This document shows positions 54,390 to 63,489 of a stretch of 64,000 nucleotides of DNA, piece by piece. The stretch is from the NCBI RefSeq assembly GCF_001553685.1, contig NZ_CP014264.1:318001-382000 (forward strand), given 5' to 3'. This DNA is from Streptococcus sp. oral taxon 431 (GTDB lineage: Bacteria > Bacillota > Bacilli > Lactobacillales > Streptococcaceae). Position 1 is the first letter of the stretch, and the number at the start of each line of letters is the position of its first letter. Position numbers and translations under genes: made by a program. The notes below the pieces were generated by a model. It saw only the letters and a program-made list of their open reading frames with translations. It was not told the DNA's origin and ran no database searches.

Positions 54390-55676
54390 ATGTATAAAGT
54401 ACTTTTAGTGGACGATGAGTACATGATTACAGAAGGTCTCAAACGTTTGATTCCTTTTGATAAGTGGGATATGGAAGTCGTTGCAACAGCCAATCATGCT
54501 GACGATGCTCTGGACTACGTTCGAGAACATCCTGTCGATATTGTTATTTCAGATGTCAATATGCCTGACAAGACAGGGCTTGAAATGATTGGGGAGATGA
54601 AGGAGTTGTTGCCAAATGCTTACTATATCCTCCTTTCAGGCTACCAAGAATTTGACTATGTCAAAAAAGCCATGAATCTCAATGTCGTTGATTATCTGGT
54701 CAAACCAGTCGATAAGGTTGAGCTTGAACACTTGCTTGAAAAAATTGCCAGTCAGCTTGGTGAAAAATCTCATGAGCCCGAAATATTGAGTCAGCAACTC
54801 GATGAGGAAGCCTTCAAGACTCATCTCAACCAAAAAGAAAACTGGTGGATTGGACTTTCAAAAGAAAAACAAGGAAATTTTGTCATTCCTTACTACGTTC
54901 TAGGTCAAGACTGGCAGATCGTCCTTGCTGATCAGGAATTTGAGGGCTTGTTGGTCATGCCTTTTGAAGCACCTTATCAATCCAACTTTGAAAAATGGAA
55001 GCGTGATATTGAAAAGACTCTCTTTTATGGATCGGTCAATTTAAATCAGTCTGAAAGTCTCTTTTCTTATTACGAGCCCATCTATCGAGTGATCATCCAA
55101 GGAAATCTCCAGCAGATTATCGAGGAGTTGACCTTACTTGAGAAGATTGTCTTAGAAAACACACCGAGGGTTTCCATTACCAAGCAGCTCTTTACCCAGT
55201 TTGTCATGGATGTTTTCCATCTTTTTGAACATTTGAAAGCAGACGATATGACAGATATTGTCAAGAACATTCATGCCATTACAACTTTTGAGGATTTAGT
55301 CGCTTATACTAAGGAAACATTGACATCCTTCTTTGGTCAATACCGCATGAATGAAAATGTAGTCAGTGTGCTTGAAGTTATTGGTAGAGACTACAAAAAA
55401 GAGCTTTCTCTCAAGGATATCAGCAGGGATCTCTTTATCAATCCCGTTTATTTGGGGCAGTTGATCAAGAAGGAAACCAATTCCACCTTTGCTGAGCTTC
55501 TCAATAAGCAACGTATCAAGGCAGCTCAGCAGCTCTTGCTATCTACTAATGATAGTATTGAGGATATTTGCTATACGGTTGGTTACAGTAATGTTGGTTA
55601 TTTCTATAAGGTCTTTCGAAAACTATGTGGGAAGTCTCCTAAAGCCTACCGTAAACAGGTGGAAACGAACTTGTAG
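54390..55676 (+). CDS. Response regulator, YesN type with AraC DNA-binding domain
   Basis: A 428-residue regulator. The receiver domain has the acidic pair in LLVDDEYMI, phosphoacceptor Asp55 in ISDVNMP and the lysine in VDYLVKPVDK. A middle region of unknown fold follows, then an AraC-type double helix-turn-helix at the end (ISRDLFINPVYLGQLIKKE, IEDICYTVGYSNVGYFYKVF). It pairs with the sensor kinase before it. No sugar transporter is adjacent, so its target genes lie elsewhere. Confidence 0.93.
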   Translation: MYKVLLVDDEYMITEGLKRLIPFDKWDMEVVATANHADDALDYVREHPVDIVISDVNMPDKTGLEMIGEMKELLPNAYYILLSGYQEFDYVKKAMNLNVVDYLVKPVDKVELEHLLEKIASQLGEKSHEPEILSQQLDEEAFKTHLNQKENWWIGLSKEKQGNFVIPYYVLGQDWQIVLADQEFEGLLVMPFEAPYQSNFEKWKRDIEKTLFYGSVNLNQSESLFSYYEPIYRVIIQGNLQQIIEELTLLEKIVLENTPRVSITKQLFTQFVMDVFHLFEHLKADDMTDIVKNIHAITTFEDLVAYTKETLTSFFGQYRMNENVVSVLEVIGRDYKKELSLKDISRDLFINPVYLGQLIKKETNSTFAELLNKQRIKAAQQLLLSTNDSIEDICYTVGYSNVGYFYKVFRKLCGKSPKAYRKQVETNL

Positions 55677-55738
55677 GATTTGTTTTGCTTGTTAAAATAT
55701 GCTATAATAAACTAAAAAAATATAAGGGGGTTGCTTTG

Positions 55739-56272
55739 ATGAAAAAGAAACCAATCTATCTATGGGTATTACTGATTTTTTCAGCCTTACTCTCAGCAAT
55801 GTCGCTATTTGGAATCATATCTCCAGTACCTACTGCGGAGGGTATGAACAATCTAGAAACATCAGCATCAGGTGTTAATGCTACTTATGCTAAGGAGCTC
55901 GTTGCTTACACCATTAAGGTATCGGAGCATGGTCATTCAATCTTCAGCATTCTCTTGGTTGTCTTATCTGTTATTCTAGTTGTTGTGGCTTTGGTTTTCC
56001 TTATTCGTAAAAACCTTCAATTGGCTAACTACACTTATCTTGCTTATGTCTTCGTTGCCATCGTTGGTTCTATCTACAACTTTATCGGCGTTCAGGATGC
56101 GGTTTCACTTTTTACAGACCCTAACATCCGTATGGGAGCGGAGCTTGGTGCCAAAGGTTCAGCTATTTTGGGGATCGTACTCAATGTTATCTTCCTAGCA
56201 ATCGTCTTCTATAAAATGTGGCGTCAGCAAAAAGAATTAACAGAAACTCAAGAAGAGGAAGAACTAGCCTAA
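55739..56272 (+). CDS. Hypothetical membrane protein with four helices
   Basis: A 177-residue protein starting MKKKPIYLWVLLIFSALLSA. It has four hydrophobic segments (about 8-28, 70-92, 100-120 and 145-165) and an acidic tail TETQEEEELA. A similar gene follows the YesMN system in pneumococcus and is annotated only as hypothetical. It has its own promoter element (TATAAT, 55703-55708) and AAGGGGG before ATG 55739. A terminator follows at 56286. Function unknown. Confidence 0.8.
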   Translation: MKKKPIYLWVLLIFSALLSAMSLFGIISPVPTAEGMNNLETSASGVNATYAKELVAYTIKVSEHGHSIFSILLVVLSVILVVVALVFLIRKNLQLANYTYLAYVFVAIVGSIYNFIGVQDAVSLFTDPNIRMGAELGAKGSAILGIVLNVIFLAIVFYKMWRQQKELTETQEEEELA

Positions 56273-56285
56273 GAGTTGACAAAGC

Positions 56286-56321
56286 ATAACTATCAAGATA
56301 CAATCTTGGTAGTTATTTTTT
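56286..56321 (+). terminator. Terminator before nrdI
   Basis: ATAACTATCAAGA, loop TACAA, TTGGTAGTTAT-type arm and TTTTTT. Confidence 0.8.
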
Positions 56322-56344
56322 ATGATTCAAAAAAGGAGGAGAAA

Positions 56345-56812
56345 ATGAAAAAAATTTCCTTGGTCTACATCAGTCTGAGTGGAAATACGGAGAGTTTCGT
56401 AACACGATTGAAGGCTTACCTATTAGAACAGTATGAGAACATTGAAGTAGAAAAAATTCATATTAAAGACCTAGTCAAGGAAGGAGAGACCTTCTTTGAG
56501 ATGGCCAATCCCTATGTTGCCTTCCTACCAACTTATCTAGAAGGTGGCAATGGTGTTGACAATGGAGATGTGGAGATTTTGACTACTCCAGTAGGTGATT
56601 TTATCGCCTATGGAGACAATGCCAGTAAGTGTTTTGGTGTCGTAGGATCAGGCAATCGTAATTTTAACAACCAATACTGTTTGACGGCTAAACAATACAG
56701 CCAGCGCTTTGGTTTCCCCGTTCTAGCTGACTTTGAGATGCGTGGAATGCTGGGAGATATCAAGAAGGTCGCAGGGATTATTGCAGAACTCTATGAATTA
56801 GAAGCTTTGTAA
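56345..56812 (+). CDS. nrdI: NrdI-like flavodoxin protein
   Basis: A 155-residue flavoprotein that supplies oxidant for assembling the dimanganese-tyrosyl radical cofactor of class Ib ribonucleotide reductase. It starts [19 protein letters not shown] with the FMN-phosphate loop SLSGNTES, and has PTYLEGG and [19 protein letters not shown] for FMN binding. nrdE/nrdF are not beside it, as is usual for this streptococcal locus. The start at 56345 follows AAAGGAGGAGAAA. A small membrane protein gene follows. Confidence 0.9.
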   Translation: MKKISLVYISLSGNTESFVTRLKAYLLEQYENIEVEKIHIKDLVKEGETFFEMANPYVAFLPTYLEGGNGVDNGDVEILTTPVGDFIAYGDNASKCFGVVGSGNRNFNNQYCLTAKQYSQRFGFPVLADFEMRGMLGDIKKVAGIIAELYELEAL

Positions 56813-56881
56813 GAGGCTAGATTTTCTGAGGAAGAGTTTTATTCTATGGATAAAGGATTTACTTCAAAGGGGACAATCGAA

Positions 56882-57091
56882 ATGAGTAAACTACAGAAAT
56901 CATTTTTAAAGTATATAAAACGCAAACCAAGCTTCAAGGATATTATGCTATGCAGTGCTTTGCTACTATTAGCGATTGCTCTGCTACGGTTCTCTGAGAA
57001 AATTTTTGATGAAAATGCAGCACCATTTGGAACCATGGTATCCTTAGGGATTGTTATCCTGGTAGAAATCTTAGCTGTCAGAAATAAATAA
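56882..57091 (+). CDS. Small membrane protein
   Basis: A 69-residue protein, MSKLQKSFLKYIKRKPSFKD then two hydrophobic helices (IMLCSALLLLAIALLRF and TMVSLGIVILVEILAV). I chose ATG 56882 behind AAAGGGGACAATCGA. An ATG 36 bases upstream is possible but without a well-placed ribosome-binding site. Function unknown. It is followed directly by a strong terminator shared with the convergent gene. Confidence 0.72.
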   Translation: MSKLQKSFLKYIKRKPSFKDIMLCSALLLLAIALLRFSEKIFDENAAPFGTMVSLGIVILVEILAVRNK

Positions 57092-57124
57092 AAAGACTCG
57101 AGAAATGCATCTCGAGTCTTTTTG
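57091..57124. terminator. Bidirectional terminator
   Basis: AAAAAGACTCGAGA, loop AATGCA, TCTCGAGTCTTTTT: a perfect 14-bp stem with A and T flanks between convergent genes. Confidence 0.92.
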
Positions 57125-57373
57125 TTAGTTGCGAATTTCGTCAACGATTTCTTTTGAAATGGGGATCCCTAAACGGTAGCCTTTATTCACGTAATCAATG
57201 ACATCGTTGATATTTTCTATCGTTTGGATTTTTTCTTTGATAGTTGCACGAAAATCTTGATCTTTCAATAGTTGGTCCTGAAGCAGTCTTTGAAGTTTCT
57301 CTTTTTCATATTTGTTGACAAGAAAGAGAAAAAGAAGACTAATAACAACTAAGATATAAGCGTATTGGCTCAT
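57125..57373 (-). CDS. Small membrane-anchored coiled-coil protein
   Basis: An 82-residue protein starting MSQYAYILVVISLLFLFLVNKY (one transmembrane helix), then a charged helical region EKEKLQRLLQDQLLKDQDFR and IDYVNKGYRLGIPISKEIVDE. I chose the ATG at 57373 behind AGGGAGAATTTTT; upstream in-frame codons have no similarity. It is transcribed in the same direction as argS, after the hairpin array. Function unknown. Confidence 0.72.
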   Translation of the reverse strand: MSQYAYILVVISLLFLFLVNKYEKEKLQRLLQDQLLKDQDFRATIKEKIQTIENINDVIDYVNKGYRLGIPISKEIVDEIRN

Positions 57374-57439
57374 AAAAATTCTCCCTAAGTGATAAAGAAA
57401 TGAATAGCAAGAGAAAAGCGAAGAGTCTCCGCTTTTCAA

Positions 57440-57965
57440 GTCATTCTAGTAAAGTGTTTAGGCAATTCACCATATAGCGATTGCCGTCAAGAGACTAGGA
57501 ACTTTAGTTCCAGTAACTTTAAGATTACGACGTCTTTCGGTAGAAATCGATAATATTTCTATCGAAAGACTAGTGAAGCGCCGAGCCAAAACCCCTATAG
57601 GATTTGGCGTTAGTTATTTAGACTGCTTTACAATAAAGTGATTAAAAGTCTACGACATGAGCCTAACCAAATCGATATTATTTGGTTAGGTGAATTAGTG
57701 AAGCGTTTAGGCAATTCGCCTCATTTACGACGTCGTGGCCCTCTAAATCGATTAATTTAGGAACCATGACTAGTGAAGCAGTTAGCTAGTCCGCATAAAA
57801 GCGGCTAGCGTCCAACAATTAGGAACTTTAGTTCCAGTAACTTTAAGATTACGACGTCTTTCGGTAGAAATCGATCATATTTCTATCGAAAGACTAGTGA
57901 AGCGCCTAGCCAAATCCCTTATAGGATTTGGCGTTAGTTACTTAGATTGCTTCGCAATCAAGTAA
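57440..57965. repeat. Array of hairpin modules between argS and the next gene
   Basis: A 0.5-kb non-coding region made of repeating modules. AGTGAAGCG-like motifs end at 57456 (degenerate), 57580, 57705, 57780 and 57904, spaced 124, 125, 75 and 124. TTACGACGTC-like motifs end at 57534, 57658, 57734 and 57858, spaced 124, 76 and 124. Between each ACGAC motif and the next AGTGAAGCG is a palindrome with a common AAAT-CGAT-ATTT centre but different arms. Between modules are further hairpins, such as CCAAATCC/GGATTTGG, AGGC/GCCT and GCTAGTCCGC/GCGGCTAGC. Copies 57496-57629 and 57820-57953 differ at only about six positions. No open reading frame, transposase or cas gene is present. It ends 10 bases from the argS stop. 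Confidence 0.88.
57936..57965 (-). terminator. Strong hairpin just after argS
   Basis: GTTACTT-A-GATTGC, loop TTC, GCAATC-AAGTAAC: 13 base pairs with one bulge, beginning 10 bases after the argS stop. It lacks a T run, so it may be an mRNA 3'-end stabiliser or part of the array rather than a classical terminator. Confidence 0.5.
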
Positions 57966-57975
57966 CTTTGGCGAT

Positions 57976-59667
57976 TTACATCTTCTCTGGTGCTTCTACA
58001 CCCAACAAACGAAGGGCTTCTTTGAGGACAACTGCAGTTGCATAGCTGAGGGCTAAACGACTGTCGCGTTCTGGACTTTCATCCAAGATGCGAGTGTGAG
58101 CGTAATATTTATTAAAGGCTTGCGCTAAGCTAATTGCAAATTTAGCAATGATAGAAGGTTCAAAGTTATCCGCCGCACGGTTGATAATACGTGGGAAATC
58201 TTGGATGAGTTTAATGATTTCCCAGCTTTCAGGATCATTCAAGCTATAGTTGGCAGCTGTTTCTGGTTTGAAATCCGCTTTGCGTAAGATAGATTGGATA
58301 CGAGCATAGGCGTATTGAACATAAGGACCAGTCTCACCTTCAAAGGATACCATAGCTTCAAGGTCGAAGTCGTATCCATTTGTACGGTCAGTTTTAAGGT
58401 CATAGAATTTAATGGCTCCAACTCCAACAGCATGAGCAACCTGGTCTTTATTTTCAAGTTCCGGATTTTTGGCTTCGATTTGCGCTTTGGCACGGCTGAT
58501 GGCTTCTGCGACAGTAGGCTCTAGTAAGATAACGTTCCCTTTACGAGTAGAGAGTTTCTTGCCTTCTTTTGTTACCAATCCAAAAGGAACATGGACAATA
58601 TCTTGACTCCAATCGTAACCCATCTCTTGCAAGACGGCCTTGAGTTGTTTAAAGTGAGCAGATTGTTCTTGACCAACGACATAGATCGATTTGGCAAATT
58701 GGTATTCGTTTTTACGGTAAAGGGCAGCGGCCAAGTCACGTGTGATGTAGAGAGTTGCACCGTCAGATTTCTTGATAAGAGCTGGGTGTTCAATTCCATA
58801 TTTTTCAAGATTAACAACTTGGGCACCTTCTGATTCGACCAAAAGTCCTTTTTCAGAAAGGATATCTACAACTGCATCCATCTTGTCATTGTAGAAGGCT
58901 TCCCCGTTGTAGCTGTCGAATTCAACCTTCAATTCATTATAAAGGCGGTTAAATTCCACCAAACTTTCATCACGGAACCATTGCCAAAGTGCGAGAGCTT
59001 CCTCGTCTCCATTTTCAAGTTTACGGAACCATTCGCGTGCTTCTTCATCCAAGCTAGGGTCATTTTCAGCTTCAGCATTGATGCGAACGTAGAGTTTAAG
59101 AAGTTCATCAATCGGATGAGCTTTTACAGCTTCTTCGTCGCCCCATTTTTTGTAGGCAACGATTAGCATCCCAAACTGTTTACCCCAGTCTCCCAAATGG
59201 TTGACCTTGACCGTTTGATAACCGATTTTTTGGAAAATATGTGACAAGCTATCTCCGATAACAGTTGAGCGCAGGTGACCAATAGAGAATGGCTTAGCAA
59301 TATTGGGACTAGACATGTCGATAACAACATTTTCTTGTTTACCAATATTTTGGTCAGCATAGTGTTCTTTTTCAGTGATAACAGCATGTAATACTTGAGC
59401 AGAAATGGCATTTTTATCAAGGAAGAAGTTAACATAAGGTCCAGTAGCAACGACTTTTTCAAAGGCTTGGCTATTGATTTTTTCAGCGATATCTGCTGCG
59501 ATCATTTGTGGAGCTTTTCTCTCAACTTTTGCTAGAGTAAAGGCAGGGAAGGCGATGTCTCCCATGTCAGAGTTTTTGGGTTGTTCTAGTAAATTTAAAA
59601 TAGCCTCTTGATCCAGGCTGTCAATGACGCTAGCCAATTCGCTAGCAATCAATTGTTTTGTATTCAT
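57976..59667 (-). CDS. argS: Arginyl-tRNA synthetase
   Basis: A 563-residue class I aminoacyl-tRNA synthetase that charges tRNA-Arg. It has an N-terminal additional domain for tRNA recognition, the HIGH motif in [20 protein letters not shown], the KMSKS-equivalent [10 protein letters not shown] and a C-terminal DALR anticodon-binding domain (ending [11 protein letters not shown]). The start follows AAAGGAGTTTATA. It is divergent from argR with a shared regulatory gap. A hairpin array follows it. Confidence 0.97.
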   Translation of the reverse strand: MNTKQLIASELASVIDSLDQEAILNLLEQPKNSDMGDIAFPAFTLAKVERKAPQMIAADIAEKINSQAFEKVVATGPYVNFFLDKNAISAQVLHAVITEKEHYADQNIGKQENVVIDMSSPNIAKPFSIGHLRSTVIGDSLSHIFQKIGYQTVKVNHLGDWGKQFGMLIVAYKKWGDEEAVKAHPIDELLKLYVRINAEAENDPSLDEEAREWFRKLENGDEEALALWQWFRDESLVEFNRLYNELKVEFDSYNGEAFYNDKMDAVVDILSEKGLLVESEGAQVVNLEKYGIEHPALIKKSDGATLYITRDLAAALYRKNEYQFAKSIYVVGQEQSAHFKQLKAVLQEMGYDWSQDIVHVPFGLVTKEGKKLSTRKGNVILLEPTVAEAISRAKAQIEAKNPELENKDQVAHAVGVGAIKFYDLKTDRTNGYDFDLEAMVSFEGETGPYVQYAYARIQSILRKADFKPETAANYSLNDPESWEIIKLIQDFPRIINRAADNFEPSIIAKFAISLAQAFNKYYAHTRILDESPERDSRLALSYATAVVLKEALRLLGVEAPEKM

Positions 59668-59729
59668 TATAAACTCCTTTGGACTTTTCTTCTATTTTAT
59701 CACAATTTTGAGGAATGATAAGAATTTTT

Positions 59730-59757
59730 TTGAAATATTCAGTTTTTTTGGTATAAT
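59730..59757 (+). promoter_or_regulatory. argR promoter with ArgR-like operator motifs
   Basis: TTGAAA (59730-59735), 16 bases, TATAAT (59752-59757; extended by TGG). TGAAATATTCA at 59731-59741 and TTATAAATATTCA at 59783-59795 resemble ARG-box half-sites, one over the -35 and one in the leader. They would allow ArgR autoregulation and perhaps control of argS. Confidence 0.5.
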
Positions 59758-59809
59758 GTTCTTATTAAATAGTTGTAAAATGTTATAAATATTCACTCGA
59801 GAGGATGTT

Positions 59810-60256
59810 ATGAGAAAAAGAGAACGTCATCAGTTGATCAAGCAGATGATCACTGAGGAAAAATTAGGGACTCAAAAAGAGATCCAGGATCGGTTGGAAG
59901 CACGCAATGTTTTTGTGACGCAAACGACCTTGTCGCGTGACCTCCGCGAACTGGGCTTGACCAAGGTTAAGAAAAATGATAAGGTTTACTATGTACTAGC
60001 AAATGAGACAGAGAAGATTGACCTGGTTGAGTTCTTGTCCCATCATTTGGAAGGTGTAGCAAGAGCTGAGTTTACCTTAGTTTTGCACACTAAATTGGGT
60101 GAAGCCGCAGTTTTAGCCAATGTTGTCGATGCCAACAAGGATGAATGGATTTTAGGAACAGTTGCGGGTGCCAATACTCTCTTGGTAATCTGCCGAGATC
60201 AGCATGTTGCTAAACTCATGGAAGATCGTTTGTTAGATTTGATGAAGGATAGATAA
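59810..60256 (+). CDS. argR: ArgR-family transcriptional regulator
   Basis: A 148-residue arginine-type repressor. The N-terminal winged helix is RKRERHQLIKQMITEEKLG to TTLSRDLRELGLTKV. The C-terminal hexamerisation domain has HTKLGEAAVLANVVDAN and GTVAGANTLLVICR. In well-studied ArgR proteins the arginine-binding loop reads GDDT; here it is GANT (residues 120-123), with both aspartates replaced. It may therefore work in partnership with another ArgR/AhrC paralogue, as known in lactic-acid bacteria and streptococci, or sense differently. The start follows GAGAGGATGTT. It is divergent from argS. Confidence 0.92.
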   Translation: MRKRERHQLIKQMITEEKLGTQKEIQDRLEARNVFVTQTTLSRDLRELGLTKVKKNDKVYYVLANETEKIDLVEFLSHHLEGVARAEFTLVLHTKLGEAAVLANVVDANKDEWILGTVAGANTLLVICRDQHVAKLMEDRLLDLMKDR

Positions 60257-60437
60257 GGAGGTTGGGACAAAAGTCCTAGCCTCTCAATTGTCTTTGGATT
60301 GTCGAGCAAGACGCAGTGGTTGAGTGGGCTCTACTACGCTGATTTCATCAGCTTTTACAGCCCTACTCAACTGTGCGGAGGTGGGACGACGAAATCGAAT
60401 TCTAACGAATTACCGATTTCTGTCCCACTCTCTATTT
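60257..60437. repeat. Structured intergenic repeat between argR and mutS
   Basis: About 180 bases with three nested hairpins. The first is GGTTGGGACAAAAGTCCTAGCC. The second is a long stem TTGAGTGGGCT / AGCCCTACTCAA (60319-60372) enclosing GCTGAT-TTC-ATCAGC. The third is GTGGGAC..GAAATCG / CGATTTC..GTCCCAC (60381-60430). It looks like one of the dispersed GGCTGGGAC-type repeats of streptococci; 38022-38048 has a shorter relative. It could also work as the argR terminator. There is no believable open reading frame. Confidence 0.7.
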
Positions 60438-60455
60438 TTAACAAGGAGAGAATGG

Positions 60456-62990
60456 ATGATGACAGAAAAATTATCACCTGGCATGCAACAGTATGTGGAT
60501 ATAAAAAAACAATATCCAGATGCTTTTTTGCTCTTTCGTATGGGTGATTTTTATGAGTTATTTTACGAAGATGCAGTCAATGCTGCCCAGATACTAGAAA
60601 TCTCACTAACCAGTCGCAATAAGAATGCTGACAATCCTATTCCCATGGCTGGAGTTCCTTATCACTCAGCACAACAGTATATTGATGTCCTAGTGGAGCG
60701 TGGCTACAAGGTTGCCATTGCTGAGCAGATGGAGGATCCTAAGCAGGCAGTAGGGGTTGTTAAGCGCGAGGTTGTGCAGGTGATTACCCCTGGTACAGTC
60801 GTCGATAGTAGTAAACCAGATAGTCAAAACAACTTTTTGGTGGCTATCGACCGTGACGGTCAGCAATTTGGTTTGGCATACATGGACTTAGTGACGGGTG
60901 ATTTCTATGTGACAGGTTTATTGGATTTTACCCTGGTCTGTGGTGAAATCCGAAATCTTAAGGCAAGAGAAGTTGTCATCGGCTATGCCTTAACTGAAGA
61001 GGAAGAACAGATTCTCAGCCGTCAAATGAATTTGGTGCTTTCTTATGAGAAAGAATCATTTGAAGACATACATCTGTTGGATCCACGCTTGGCGCCTATT
61101 GAACAAGCTGCCAGCAGTAAGCTTCTTCAGTACGTTCATCGGACTCAGATGAGAGAGTTGAATCACTTGAAGCCAGTTGTCCGTTATGAAATTAAGGATT
61201 TCTTGCAGATGGATTATGCAACCAAGGCTAGTTTAGATCTAGTAGAAAATGCTCGTTCTGGCAAGAAACAAGGGAGTCTTTTCTGGTTGCTAGATGAAAC
61301 TAAGACTGCCATGGGAATGCGTCTTTTGCGCTCTTGGATCCACCGTCCCTTGATTGACAAGGATCGTATCCTTGAACGTCAGGAGGTTGTACAGGTCTTT
61401 CTGGATTATTTCTTTGAACGCAGTGATTTGACGGAAAGCCTTAAGGGAGTCTACGATATTGAGCGCCTGGCTAGTCGTGTTTCTTTTGGGAAAAGCAATC
61501 CTAAAGACCTCTTACAATTAGCGACTACTCTGAGAAGTGTTCCACGAATTCGAGCAATTTTAGAAGGAATGGAGCAACCAGCTCTTGCCTATCTGATTGA
61601 ACAATTAGATGCTATTCCTGAGTTGGAAAGTCTTATTAGCGCAGCCATTGCTCCTGAGGCTCCTCACGTGATTACCGAAGGTGGTATTATTCGGACTGGC
61701 TTTGATGAGACCTTGGATAAGTATCGTCGTGTGCTGAGAGAGGGAACCAGCTGGATTGCTGAGATTGAGGCCAAGGAAAGAGAAAACTCTGGCATCAGTA
61801 CGCTCAAGATTGACTACAATAAAAAAGACGGCTACTATTTCCATGTGACCAATTCGCAGCTTGGTAACGTACCAGCCCACTTTTTCCGTAAGGCTACGCT
61901 GAAAAACTCGGAGCGTTTTGGGACAGAGGAGTTGGCGCGTATCGAGGGAGAAATGCTAGAGGCACGTGAGAAATCAGCAAACTTAGAGTACGAAATTTTT
62001 ATGCGGATCCGTGAGGAGGTTGGGAAGTATATTCAACGCCTGCAAGCCCTAGCCCAAGGAATCGCTACTGTCGATGTCTTACAAGGTTTGGCAGTGGTAG
62101 CAGAAAATCAGCACTTGATTCGGCCAGAGTTCGGAGAGGATTCACGAATTGACATCCAAAAGGGACGTCACGCAGTCGTTGAGAAGGTCATGGGAGCCCA
62201 AACCTATATTCCCAATAGTATCCAAATGGATGAAGATACTAGCATCCAACTGATTACAGGGCCTAACATGAGCGGGAAGTCAACCTATATGCGCCAATTA
62301 GCTATGACAGCGGTCATGGCTCAGATGGGTTCTTATGTACCGGCAGAACGTGCTCATTTACCAATTTTTGATGCAATTTTTACCCGTATCGGGGCGGCAG
62401 ATGACTTGGTTTCAGGCCAGTCAACCTTTATGGTCGAGATGATGGAAGCCAATAATGCCATTGCGCATGCGACTGAGAATTCTCTCATTCTCTTTGATGA
62501 GCTTGGACGCGGAACGGCAACTTATGATGGCATGGCCTTGGCCCAGGCAATTATCGAGTATATTCATGAACATATCGGAGCCAAGACTCTCTTTGCGACT
62601 CATTACCATGAATTGACTAGTTTGGAGACTAGTCTGGGACATCTGGTTAACGTTCACGTGGCTACACTTGAGCAAAATGGACAGGTTACCTTCCTTCACA
62701 AGATCGAAGCAGGACCAGCTGATAAATCATACGGTATTCACGTAGCTAAGATTGCAGGTTTACCGGTAGACTTGCTGAAAAGAGCAGATGAAATTTTAAC
62801 GCACTTAGAGAGTCAAGGTCAGGAAAGTCCTGCTCCAATGAAACAAACACATGCAGTCTCTGAACAAATTTCCCTATTTGACTCGGCGGAAGAAAATCCT
62901 ATCCTAGCAGAATTGGCTAAAGTAGATGTGTACAACATGACACCGATGCAAGCCATGAACCTCTTGTTAGAATGGAAGCAAAAATTATAA
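60456..62990 (+). CDS. mutS: DNA mismatch repair protein MutS (HexA)
   Basis: An 844-residue ATPase that recognises mismatches and, in streptococci, rejects mismatched donor DNA during transformation. The mismatch-binding motif is MGDFYELFY near residue 30; a clamp and lever region follows; the ATPase has [20 protein letters not shown] and TLFATHYHE. The C-terminus [12 protein letters not shown] is typical. The ATG at 60456, behind AAGGAGAGAATGG, gives the length of pneumococcal HexA; ATG 60459 is also possible. A terminator follows at 62995-63022. Confidence 0.97.
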   Translation: MMTEKLSPGMQQYVDIKKQYPDAFLLFRMGDFYELFYEDAVNAAQILEISLTSRNKNADNPIPMAGVPYHSAQQYIDVLVERGYKVAIAEQMEDPKQAVGVVKREVVQVITPGTVVDSSKPDSQNNFLVAIDRDGQQFGLAYMDLVTGDFYVTGLLDFTLVCGEIRNLKAREVVIGYALTEEEEQILSRQMNLVLSYEKESFEDIHLLDPRLAPIEQAASSKLLQYVHRTQMRELNHLKPVVRYEIKDFLQMDYATKASLDLVENARSGKKQGSLFWLLDETKTAMGMRLLRSWIHRPLIDKDRILERQEVVQVFLDYFFERSDLTESLKGVYDIERLASRVSFGKSNPKDLLQLATTLRSVPRIRAILEGMEQPALAYLIEQLDAIPELESLISAAIAPEAPHVITEGGIIRTGFDETLDKYRRVLREGTSWIAEIEAKERENSGISTLKIDYNKKDGYYFHVTNSQLGNVPAHFFRKATLKNSERFGTEELARIEGEMLEAREKSANLEYEIFMRIREEVGKYIQRLQALAQGIATVDVLQGLAVVAENQHLIRPEFGEDSRIDIQKGRHAVVEKVMGAQTYIPNSIQMDEDTSIQLITGPNMSGKSTYMRQLAMTAVMAQMGSYVPAERAHLPIFDAIFTRIGAADDLVSGQSTFMVEMMEANNAIAHATENSLILFDELGRGTATYDGMALAQAIIEYIHEHIGAKTLFATHYHELTSLETSLGHLVNVHVATLEQNGQVTFLHKIEAGPADKSYGIHVAKIAGLPVDLLKRADEILTHLESQGQESPAPMKQTHAVSEQISLFDSAEENPILAELAKVDVYNMTPMQAMNLLLEWKQKL

Positions 62991-62994
62991 GCAA

Positions 62995-63022
62995 AAACCC
63001 ACTCAGTCCTATGAGTGGGTTT
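62995..63022. terminator. mutS terminator
   Basis: AAACCCACTCA, loop, TGAGTGGGTTT, between mutS and the convergent DUF3021 gene. Confidence 0.88.
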
Positions 63023-63030
63023 CTGTTGCA

Positions 63031-63489
63031 TTATTTCTTCTGAGCCAATAATTGGTTGATGTGGGCAACCTTCTTTGATTCTCTTTTATAGAGAATCGCC
63101 CAGATGATGAGATAGACGATGGCAAACTCTGGGATGAGTTGAAGGATGAAAGTCCAGCGAAGTGGAAACCAACCTGCCAGAATTGCTAGAGGAACAAAAC
63201 CTAATAGCATGAGGAAGAAGTGAGTGACAGTCGCACGAAGAAGGCTCCAGTCTTTGGCAAAGAGACGGCTACCAAAACTAAAGAGGACTCCGATAGCTGC
63301 CCAGATGATAGAACAGTAGAGCAAAACTAGAGCGCCATGTACCTGTTGTTGGATCATGAATTGGCCAATCAAAGAGTTGGGGCTAAGTGGTGCATAGTTG
63401 CTTGGTGAATAGATAAAAGAAAAGATAATGGATAGGATGAGGCCGATGAGGATACCGGTTGCGGCATCGTGGAAAATTTGTTTTTTCAT
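63031..63489 (-). CDS. DUF3021 family membrane protein
   Basis: A 152-residue membrane protein with four helices and a basic C-terminus (YKRESKKVAHINQLLAQKK), matching DUF3021. These proteins are the usual partners of short LytTR regulators and may inhibit or sense for them. Its ATG overlaps the stop codon of the LytTR gene by 4 bases, so the two are translationally coupled. Confidence 0.87.
   Translation of the reverse strand: MKKQIFHDAATGILIGLILSIIFSFIYSPSNYAPLSPNSLIGQFMIQQQVHGALVLLYCSIIWAAIGVLFSFGSRLFAKDWSLLRATVTHFFLMLLGFVPLAILAGWFPLRWTFILQLIPEFAIVYLIIWAILYKRESKKVAHINQLLAQKK

Noticed and set aside
57440..57965. CRISPR array
   Set aside because: Repeats are not identical, spacing is 75-125 bases, the variable parts are themselves palindromes, and no cas genes are nearby.
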